From: Minisyncoccota bacterium
Lineage (GTDB): Bacteria; Patescibacteriota; Minisyncoccia; Moranbacterales; GCA-2747515
Assembly (NCBI GenBank): GCA_020629675.1
Contig: JAHDCW010000006.1
Span: 1-34,753, forward strand
Reading direction: 5' to 3'
Length of the DNA stretch: 34,753 nucleotides
The translations under genes and the position numbers were made by a program. The notes below the pieces were generated by a model. It worked only from the letters and a program-made list of their open reading frames with translations, was not told the origin of the DNA and did not search any database. Of the stretch, positions 5,949 to 14,017 are shown in pieces; within the stretch, counting starts at the first letter, position 1, and each line of letters begins with the position of its first letter.

Positions 5949-8174
5949 TTAGTTAAATGGATGTGGATACTTTGGAATGTCCTGATATGCTACCATCTCA
6001 CTTCTCAGGCCACGATTTACAGGAACCGAATATATTCTATCCATCCCCAGCGGCTCTTCATTATAGCCAAAATTTATAGGCACAAGACCTGGAATGAAGC
6101 ATCTAGTTATATGAAGATTGGGATCCACTATTTTGTTAGATTTTTGTGAATGATTAAAAAAATACATTTTTAAATCTTCACTTTCAAGCATTCTAACAAA
6201 ATCATCCCAAGTCCTTGCTGAACCTTTCCCAATATCATGCATATCCGTTATCTCATCTCCTTTTTCGATTAAAACATCAGCTTTCTGAAAATGCTCTAAG
6301 CTTTCGTACAGACGACCATGATCATCTGGTGAATCGACTTCAGTTGGCTGAATTATATCTCCAACCCCCATCGAGAGACGGAAATATACTGAAGACTCCA
6401 CCTCCATCAAAGCATGGTCCAGAGCTTTTTCGGGACTGAAATCTGAAGCAGCTGCAACTGTTGTATAGTGCAGATCCTGTGACTGAGCACAAACCATCAC
6501 CACAGGAGCCAAACCAATTGAAATGTCTTTTATCGTGATATCAAATCCGACTTGACTCATCGCTGTGATGCGCTTCATTAACTCTTCAGGGATACATTCA
6601 TGAAGAACTGTTGGCATTACTAGTTGATTCAGCCATATAATCATAAAGGCATCTCTTTCAACCAACTCCAAAGCCGCTCCCTGCTGTGCTAAGTTAACAT
6701 CAAAGTGAGCTGCCCCACCAGATGAGTTAGCCTTGTAGCAATCAAAACTCTGTGACTGAGAGCGATATCCAAAGAAAATAAGGTCAGCCAACATAAATAC
6801 CTCCCGATCGCTTGCATACTCCTTGACGCTTACCCAATCATATAATTCATCTTCTTTAAATTCTCGATAAGGAAAATTCTCAGAAAACTGAATATCATGA
6901 AAGCTCATCACGGAAGTTGGATGTATTACATGATCGAGATCTTGAAAAGATCTACCATGAATCATACCCATGCCTTCAGTAAGCTCGTAGGCATACCATT
7001 CTTGAGCCTCGACAACCGCCTTGAGCTGAGCTAGAGCAGGATCAGCAGATCGACCTGATGACCATGATGATGCTACATAATTTGGCGTTTCCACCCGTGC
7101 AACTGCTAGTGAAAACGGAGGCTCATAGGATAAATGCGGAAGCATGCTGACCCACTTTGAGTTTACTGATTTTCTGTCATAGAGACTGTCAACATCACCT
7201 TCTTTACCGAAGACGACACTAATCAATGGATTATTTTCTGTCTGAAAAACCTCCCTTAACTTATGCTCAAAGAAACCACCGATCTCTACCGCTCCGACGC
7301 CAATATCCTGCGCGGATCGCAGAAAGTTTTGTGCGACATGACCAGACTCAATCAATGCATAACGAGTACCTCGTGCTCCATACTTCTCAGTTGAGAACAT
7401 TGTATCCGATATTACTATAAATCCACTTGCATTATGCACATCTGTCGGAGAAACAAAGCTTCGTAAAACTTTACTACTAACCTCACTTTTCCAGATAAAT
7501 GAAACCTTTCCAATACCACAATAGACAATGTCATATATGCCCTTATGAAGAATTATCTCATTGTTGTCAGTTGATTTCTGAATATCTTGCAAGAGACAGA
7601 GGTGGATCCTTAATGGATACAAAGCTCCCGCAGAGGGGATTGTGCGACGATTAAATCCATCATGCTCCGATATAACACCATAACATTCCCACAGCATAAA
7701 AGAAAGTTCATCAACAAAGATAGAATCATCGCCAAATAATCGCACTGACCTTCGTTTTTGTAAGCTACTTCGCTCACACTCCACTTCAAGCGTTATACCC
7801 TCATCACTCATATTTACATTCATCTGGACCGACTGGGCAGCATATTGGTCAGCTTGCTCATCAGTTACGGTCTCAATATAGTGCGTAGGATTGTCTCCAT
7901 AGCTCATAAGGGCAGCAAGCGCTTTCTTTACGGAAACCAAAATGCCAGTCTCGTACAGATGAGCACCAAAATCATCAAGAATATCCTGAGACCACAAAGT
8001 AGCAGACTTCAGAACATCTCCCCATACTGTAAATCCATCACTTAAACGCACCACCTCGTTAAAAAGATCATCCTCAATGGCAATCTCGACTATTTCGTGA
8101 GGTAATTGAAACTGAATCACTCCATTAACTGACCTACAAGGGTAGGGTAAAATATATTTTTCATTAATATTCAC
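5949..8174 (-). CDS. RRE-like/SagB dehydrogenase/YcaO cyclodehydratase fusion
   Basis: 741 residues. Residues about 1-85 look like a small winged-helix (ExVVRLSDGFTVWGDVL... then YETGILVS), similar in pattern to PqqD-type leader-recognition domains. Residues about 130-325 are a SagB-type FMN dehydrogenase (nitroreductase fold): RRSVRLF (141-147), PSAGALYPL (180-188), KYGARGTRYALIESGHVAQN (264-283), GGF (299-301). Residues about 355-741 are a YcaO domain: SSGRSADPALAQLKAVVEA (372-390), NSSGGAAHFD (483-492), LELVERDAF (502-510), and a Pro-containing end PKYPHPFN. YcaO domains use ATP to cyclise Cys/Ser/Thr onto the backbone; SagB oxidises the azolines to azoles. The start is GTG, supported by GGAGA 7 nt upstream; the apparent later ATG is out of frame. 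A separate E1-like partner protein is missing from the window. Two precursor genes follow directly. Domain calls are strong, the N-terminal one tentative. Confidence 0.9.
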   Translation of the reverse strand: MNINEKYILPYPCRSVNGVIQFQLPHEIVEIAIEDDLFNEVVRLSDGFTVWGDVLKSATLWSQDILDDFGAHLYETGILVSVKKALAALMSYGDNPTHYIETVTDEQADQYAAQSVQMNVNMSDEGITLEVECERSSLQKRRSVRLFGDDSIFVDELSFMLWECYGVISEHDGFNRRTIPSAGALYPLRIHLCLLQDIQKSTDNNEIILHKGIYDIVYCGIGKVSFIWKSEVSSKVLRSFVSPTDVHNASGFIVISDTMFSTEKYGARGTRYALIESGHVAQNFLRSAQDIGVGAVEIGGFFEHKLREVFQTENNPLISVVFGKEGDVDSLYDRKSVNSKWVSMLPHLSYEPPFSLAVARVETPNYVASSWSSGRSADPALAQLKAVVEAQEWYAYELTEGMGMIHGRSFQDLDHVIHPTSVMSFHDIQFSENFPYREFKEDELYDWVSVKEYASDREVFMLADLIFFGYRSQSQSFDCYKANSSGGAAHFDVNLAQQGAALELVERDAFMIIWLNQLVMPTVLHECIPEELMKRITAMSQVGFDITIKDISIGLAPVVMVCAQSQDLHYTTVAAASDFSPEKALDHALMEVESSVYFRLSMGVGDIIQPTEVDSPDDHGRLYESLEHFQKADVLIEKGDEITDMHDIGKGSARTWDDFVRMLESEDLKMYFFNHSQKSNKIVDPNLHITRCFIPGLVPINFGYNEEPLGMDRIYSVPVNRGLRSEMVAYQDIPKYPHPFN

Positions 8175-8221
8175 TATCTTTCTCCAGTGACCTAAATGTT
8201 AAATTAACAAAATTCATGAAT

Positions 8222-8250
8222 AATATACCATGTAATTTACATATCGTCAA
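8222..8250 (-). promoter_or_regulatory. Promoter and palindromic operator of the YcaO-SagB gene
   Basis: TTGACG (8245-8250), 17-nt spacer, TATATT (8222-8227) on the minus strand. Between them is the perfect palindrome ATGTAA-A-TTACAT (8230-8242), a natural repressor site. Ten bases of it (TAAATTACAT) recur in both precursor promoters. Confidence 0.7.
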
Positions 8251-8269
8251 TTAATATAATGTTACTCAA

Positions 8270-8303
8270 TAATAAAACCAGCCCAAAAAAATTTATGGAC
8301 TGG
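8270..8303 (-). terminator. Terminator after the 75-residue gene
   Basis: Stem 8278-8284 / 8297-8303 (seven pairs with one G-U), then TTTTATTATT on the minus strand. It lies between the small gene and the promoter of the YcaO-SagB gene. Confidence 0.65.
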
Positions 8304-8321
8304 CATTGTGCTAGTGGAAGC

Positions 8322-8549
8322 TCAACCCCACCTACTTGCACCACTAGAACCTCTTGCGTGTGAATGTCTACTTGTTCGAGGGATGCCGTCACTCGTTACC
8401 ACCCTTCCGCTGTTAGTATAGTGCACACAGTCAGTGTCATGTTCAACATCTTTTGATTGTTGAGCGTTATCGATGTCACTATCACGAGCAGGCTTTACAG
8501 GTGCAAAGAATCCGACTATCGCAGAAATTATTGCTGTAAATATTTTCAA
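8322..8549 (-). CDS. Small membrane-anchored or exported peptide, unknown
   Basis: 75 residues from a TTG start at 8549; AAGAAGGAAT ends 7 nt before it, and no ATG is in frame nearby, so the unusual start is well supported. Residues 1-20 (MKIFTAIISAIVGFFAPVKP) form a short basic start with a hydrophobic helix. The rest is hydrophilic with one Cys, and the end (RGSSGASRWG) is rich in Gly, Ser, Arg and His. It has its own terminator and a possible promoter (TTGATT, 17 nt, AATTAT at 8580-8608). I do not recognise a family. It sits just upstream of the RiPP enzyme on the same strand, so it could be an immunity or export helper or another type of secreted peptide. It could also be unrelated. Leader and core of the precursors show no similarity to it. 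Confidence 0.6.
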   Translation of the reverse strand: MKIFTAIISAIVGFFAPVKPARDSDIDNAQQSKDVEHDTDCVHYTNSGRVVTSDGIPRTSRHSHARGSSGASRWG

Positions 8550-8579
8550 TGTACTATTCCTTCTTTTGGGTTCGCTGCA

Positions 8580-8608
8580 ATAATTACATAAACAGCATTT
8601 TTAATCAA
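8580..8608 (-). promoter_or_regulatory. Possible promoter of the 75-residue gene
   Basis: TTGATT (8603-8608), 17-nt spacer, AATTAT (8580-8585), minus strand. It includes AATTACAT (8582-8589 on the plus strand), eight bases of the element shared by the RiPP promoters but in the other orientation. AT-rich, so chance is possible. Confidence 0.35.
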
Positions 8609-8654
8609 TCTGCAGAAGTTCTAGCCGTGTCGGTCGCCCATCATTTTTGTATAA

Positions 8655-8680
8655 AAAAACCGCTTAACAAAGCGGTTTTT
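8655..8680. terminator. Terminator after the tRNA cluster
   Basis: AAAAACCGCTT (8655-8665), loop AACA, AAGCGGTTTTT (8670-8680): a perfect 11-bp stem with T runs on both strands. It lies six bases after the 3' end of tRNA-Asp on the minus strand. Confidence 0.85.
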
Positions 8681-8686
8681 ATTTTG

Positions 8687-8761
8687 CGGGGACGACCGGG
8701 CTCGAACCGGCGGCCTTCTGCGTGACAGGCAGACGCTCTAACCAAACTGAGCTACGCCCCC
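8687..8761 (-). tRNA. tRNA-Asp (GTC)
   Basis: 75 nt. The acceptor GGGGGCG pairs with CGTCCCC (one G-U), the D arm is GCTCAGTTTGGTTAGAGC, the anticodon stem-loop is TCTGC-CTGTCAC-GCAGA with anticodon GTC, and the T loop is GGTTCGAGCCC. The discriminator is G. CCA is not encoded. It is the last tRNA of a three-tRNA unit. Confidence 0.95.
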
Positions 8762-8777
8762 ATTTTATTCCTAACCG

Positions 8778-8851
8778 TACCAGGGGTGAGAATTGAACTC
8801 ACGACCTCAGGCTTATGAGTCCTGTGCTCTAACCAACTGAGCTACCCTGGC
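8778..8851 (-). tRNA. tRNA with CAT anticodon, probably elongator Met
   Basis: 74 nt. Acceptor GCCAGGG / CCCTGGT (G-U at the first pair), D arm GCTCAGTTGGTTAGAGC, anticodon loop CTCATAA, T loop GTTCAATTC, discriminator A, no CCA. The last pair of the anticodon stem is an A-G mismatch. The CAT anticodon fits elongator Met, or Ile if the C is modified to lysidine; the body resembles elongator Met more. Confidence 0.88.
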
Positions 8852-8868
8852 CAATACAATCAATCTTG

Positions 8869-8942
8869 TTGCGGGGGTAGGATTTGAACCTACGACCTCC
8901 TGGTTATGAGCCAGACGAGCTGCCGGACTGCTCTACCCCGCT
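8869..8942 (-). tRNA. Initiator tRNA-fMet (CAT)
   Basis: 74 nt. Pairs 2-7 of the acceptor form GCGGGG / CCCCGC while position 1 (A) faces an A, the mismatch at 1:72 that marks initiators. The D arm and the following GGCAGCTCGTC and AGGTCGT segments match bacterial initiator tRNA. The anticodon loop is CTCATAA. The anticodon stem ends TGG / CCA instead of the usual three G-C pairs. No CCA encoded. Confidence 0.92.
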
Positions 8943-8965
8943 ATATTTCTAAACAGATAATACTG

Positions 8966-8995
8966 AGTATACTACAACTTATAACTTGATGTCAA
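8966..8995 (-). promoter_or_regulatory. Promoter of the tRNA cluster
   Basis: Consensus TTGACA (8990-8995), 18-nt spacer, TATACT (8966-8971), minus strand, overlapping the stop codon of the preceding gene. Transcription would begin about 17 nt before tRNA-fMet. Confidence 0.75.
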
Positions 8996-9528
8996 CGCTT
9001 TCGCGGAACAGCTCCTAAAACATCAAGGAAACCATAATAAATATTTACGATGCGCTTCGCTTCATTTTTCTCAATCTGATAATCCTCGTCATGGACGATA
9101 GCATTACGTATCTCATGCGCTGCGCGAACATCAGGCACCGATGGGTAGATATCAGTTGGCATTTGAGCAAGCTGCTCACTAAGATTGACTCCACTGATGT
9201 CTATATCTCTGAGCGCGCGAGAAATGAGATGATCAGACTCGAGGATAGCGATTTTCCAGTGTCTCTCAAAGTCACTCTCAAATCTTTTACGGACCACAGC
9301 CCAGTCTTTGGCGTATTTCGATCGCTCCACAACTGTCGATGAGCCATATTTCATCTCTCGTAGTTTTTTACTGATCCCACCACCTACATAAATCAAAAGC
9401 GCTATATCTACAATCAGGAGTACTATGTAAAAGAAAAGAAAGATCTTTACAACCAAAAAAACCCAACTATCGATGATGGTATTGTATGTCTGACCTATAA
9501 AATCAAGTAAGCCAAAAAAAATCTCCAT
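8992..9528 (-). CDS. Membrane protein with HEPN-like RNxxxH motif
   Basis: 178 residues. A strongly hydrophobic helix covers about residues 22-48 (SWVFLVVKIFLFFYIVLLIVDIALLIYV), leaving a soluble C-terminal part. That part holds a helical stretch with AHEIRNAIVH; R141 to H146 fits the R-x4-H pattern of HEPN-type domains, which in other proteins can be RNases or purely structural. No further catalytic motif is seen. Its start is 3 bp after the gatA stop, so it is the third gene of a gatC-gatA unit. Only a short AGGG precedes the ATG. The function is unknown, and the HEPN similarity is a motif-level suggestion only. Confidence 0.7.
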   Translation of the reverse strand: MEIFFGLLDFIGQTYNTIIDSWVFLVVKIFLFFYIVLLIVDIALLIYVGGGISKKLREMKYGSSTVVERSKYAKDWAVVRKRFESDFERHWKIAILESDHLISRALRDIDISGVNLSEQLAQMPTDIYPSVPDVRAAHEIRNAIVHDEDYQIEKNEAKRIVNIYYGFLDVLGAVPRKR

Positions 9529-9531
9529 ACC

Positions 9532-10959
9532 CTACTTTACACTATTTTCGTACGCATACCCGAGACCAAGCACACCCTCCTCATCAAACCACTTACCAAT
9601 AATTTGTCCACCAACAGGTAGTACAGCATCTCCCGTATCAACTGTTCCGATAGGAATTGACATCGCTGGCACTCCAGCCAGGTTTACTGGTACCGTATAA
9701 ACATCCTCTAGATACATCGAGAGCGGATCATCTGTTTTTTCCCCGATCTTAAACGCAGGTGAAGGCGTCGTCGGCGTAAAGATAAAGTCCACCTGATCAA
9801 GCGCTTTTTTAAAGTCATCATGAATGAGTGAGCGCACTTTACCTGCCTTTTTATAGTACGCATCATAATATCCAGCGCTAAGCACATAGGTCCCCAGGAT
9901 CAAACGACGCTTAATTTCCGCACCAAATCCTGTACTACGTACATGCTCGTAAAAGTCCGCGATGGAATCATGCGCAGTCGCAGCATCTCCACTGTAGCCA
10001 TAACGCACACCATCAAAGCGCGCCAAATTAGAACTAAGTTCCGCGAGCGCAATCACATAATACGTCGCGAGCGCATTACTCGTTTGCGGAAGTGAAATAT
10101 CGACAATCTCTGCGCCTTGCGCCTTAAACACATCAAGCGCATTAAAGTAGGCTGTTCTCATACCATCATCTAGACCTTCCCCGAGGTACTCCCGCGGTAC
10201 ACCGATCTTGGCACCTGCGATACTACCACCAATCATTTCATGATAGTCTTTGTCATGACTTTGAGCACTCGTCGCATCGCGCGGATCATGTCCAGCAATA
10301 GCTGAGAGCACAATCGCCACATCCTCGACAGTCTGAGCGATCGGACCGACCTGATCAAGACTCGATCCATATGCACTCACACCATAGCGAGACACACGAC
10401 CATAGGTCGGCTTAAGCCCCACCACACCGCAAAACGCAGCTGGCTGGCGGATCGATCCACCAGTATCAGTTCCCAAAGACCACACCGCCTCACCTGCCGC
10501 TACAGCAGCTGCACTTCCCCCACTTGATCCACCAGGAACATACTCAAGATTGTGAGGATTGCGCGTCATCCCATACGCACTGGACTCAGTACTACTACCA
10601 CATGCAAACTCATCCAGGTTTTGCTTCCCGATAATGATTGCATCCTCACTTTTGAGACGCTCAGTAACTGTCGCATCATAAGGTGCTGTGTAATTCTCCA
10701 AGATCTTAGATCCAGCTGTCATGCGCACACCATTCAGTGCAATCAGATCTTTGATTCCACCAGGGATACCAGCCAAGAGGGAGATACTTTCTCCTTTAAC
10801 AATTTTTTCATCCACCCTTCGCGCCCCTGCAAGAGCTCCTTCTGCATCTACTGCGATATACGCATTGACCTGTTCATCGATACGATCAAGATAGGTTTGC
10901 GTCAGGTTTTCTGCTGTCTCCTCGCCAGCACGTAATTTCTCGTGTAATTCTCTAATCAT
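9532..10959 (-). CDS. gatA: Asp-tRNA(Asn)/Glu-tRNA(Gln) amidotransferase subunit A
   Basis: 475 residues, normal length. It belongs to the amidase signature family with the Ser-Ser-Lys triad: K70 in GGIKDLI, S145 in [14 protein letters not shown]169 in [12 protein letters not shown]. The spacings (75 and 24 residues) match those known for GatA. The enzyme frees ammonia from glutamine and, with GatB and GatC, converts mischarged Glu-tRNA(Gln) and Asp-tRNA(Asn) to Gln- and Asn-tRNA. It begins two bases after the gatC stop codon; gatB is not in this window. An organism using this route usually lacks GlnRS and/or AsnRS. Confidence 0.97.
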   Translation of the reverse strand: MIRELHEKLRAGEETAENLTQTYLDRIDEQVNAYIAVDAEGALAGARRVDEKIVKGESISLLAGIPGGIKDLIALNGVRMTAGSKILENYTAPYDATVTERLKSEDAIIIGKQNLDEFACGSSTESSAYGMTRNPHNLEYVPGGSSGGSAAAVAAGEAVWSLGTDTGGSIRQPAAFCGVVGLKPTYGRVSRYGVSAYGSSLDQVGPIAQTVEDVAIVLSAIAGHDPRDATSAQSHDKDYHEMIGGSIAGAKIGVPREYLGEGLDDGMRTAYFNALDVFKAQGAEIVDISLPQTSNALATYYVIALAELSSNLARFDGVRYGYSGDAATAHDSIADFYEHVRSTGFGAEIKRRLILGTYVLSAGYYDAYYKKAGKVRSLIHDDFKKALDQVDFIFTPTTPSPAFKIGEKTDDPLSMYLEDVYTVPVNLAGVPAMSIPIGTVDTGDAVLPVGGQIIGKWFDEEGVLGLGYAYENSVK

Positions 10960-10961
10960 GT

Positions 10962-11252
10962 CTACAGTACATTTTTAACCTTGATATAACCGGACTCACC
11001 GCTTGGAAACTCACCCAAGAGCTTTTCACGGTCTTCTGCAGACGTAGCTGATTCCTCATCAGCACGCAATACATTTTCACGGCCAGTAATATGACCCATC
11101 TCATCCACATGACTCACATCGACAGCGTCGAGCGCCTTAAAATAATCAAGCACTCCACCGACATGGGAACGGTACGTCGTTACCTCCTCTTCTGTCAGAG
11201 AGAGCTGCGCTAATTTGGCGGTATCAAGGATGTCTTTATCTGTAATATTCAT
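10962..11252 (-). CDS. gatC: Amidotransferase subunit C
   Basis: 96 residues, full length for GatC. It begins ITDKDILDTAKLAQLSLTEEE, the conserved N-terminal helix, and has the VLRADE segment typical of the family. GatC holds GatA and GatB together. It starts a transcription unit with gatA and the 178-residue membrane protein. There is no Shine-Dalgarno sequence; a promoter immediately upstream places the transcript start close to the ATG, so the mRNA may be leaderless. Confidence 0.95.
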   Translation of the reverse strand: MNITDKDILDTAKLAQLSLTEEEVTTYRSHVGGVLDYFKALDAVDVSHVDEMGHITGRENVLRADEESATSAEDREKLLGEFPSGESGYIKVKNVL

Positions 11253-11259
11253 ATTTTTT

Positions 11260-13390
<2,131 letters not shown>

Positions 13391-13434
13391 TTACTATCAC
13401 TCTAACGCATTAACCTTGCTTAAGCAAAATAAAA

Positions 13435-13462
13435 CTGACGAGATAAAACTACATCTCGTCAG
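13435..13462 (-). terminator. Terminator of the 144-residue gene
   Basis: Perfect 10-bp stem CTGACGAGAT / ATCTCGTCAG (13435-13444 / 13453-13462), then TTTTATTTT on the minus strand. It separates this gene from ligA. Confidence 0.85.
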
Positions 13463-13487
13463 CCTACAAGTACACACCAAACTAAAA

Positions 13488-13922
13488 TTAGAGACCAGTT
13501 TCAATCTGCCAATCACTAACATCAAGTACGCTATCTATCACAAATATATACTCACCGTCGGTACAGCGGACACGTCGGCAGTCGCCTCTTTGGTGCCTCT
13601 CTCTAAGATTAAGAACTTTATGCTCAAGCCTAATCCACGGCTCGCATAAAGAGCTCCATGAAATTTCTCGAATCCTGTCTGGATTTACATTCTGAAAACA
13701 ATGATAATCACTGCACCCCAAAACAGCTCTACGATGGTAAATTTCTATTCCAAATTCCCCTCCCAACATTACAAGAGCAGAAGATGCAGCTTTATTAATT
13801 GGACTCACCCCTTCAGCGAAGGCTTTGCGCCAGTTAATTGCATGCTCCCTGGCAAATTCTTGCGTCACAGCAATACTTCTCTTGTGAGCAAAGCTCACAC
13901 AAACCACTGGTAATTTGTACAT
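13488..13922 (-). CDS. Hypothetical protein, 144 residues
   Basis: No family recognised. The protein is soluble, rich in Arg, Cys and Trp, with no membrane helix or signal peptide. It is a real gene judging from AGGAG 6 nt before the ATG, a good promoter (TTGACA, 16 nt, TATCCT) and a strong terminator after it. It forms a single-gene unit between gyrB and ligA. A palindrome AGTGATCACT next to the -35 box suggests regulation. The first residues, KLPVVCVSFAHKRS, form a beta-strand-like start; nothing in the rest points to catalysis. Confidence 0.6.
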   Translation of the reverse strand: MYKLPVVCVSFAHKRSIAVTQEFAREHAINWRKAFAEGVSPINKAASSALVMLGGEFGIEIYHRRAVLGCSDYHCFQNVNPDRIREISWSSLCEPWIRLEHKVLNLRERHQRGDCRRVRCTDGEYIFVIDSVLDVSDWQIETGL

Positions 13923-13949
13923 GCATCACTCCTGTTTCAGCTTGTGTTC

Positions 13950-13988
13950 AGGATAAGGGAAAAATAAATATTGTCAATAGTGATCACT
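13950..13988 (-). promoter_or_regulatory. Promoter with adjacent palindrome
   Basis: TTGACA (13972-13977), 16-nt spacer, TATCCT (13950-13955), minus strand. The 10-bp palindrome AGTGATCACT (13979-13988) lies one base upstream of the -35 box, a typical place for an activator or repressor. Confidence 0.55.
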
Positions 13989-14017
13989 GATTCTTTTTCA
14001 CCTTCTACACTGCAATC

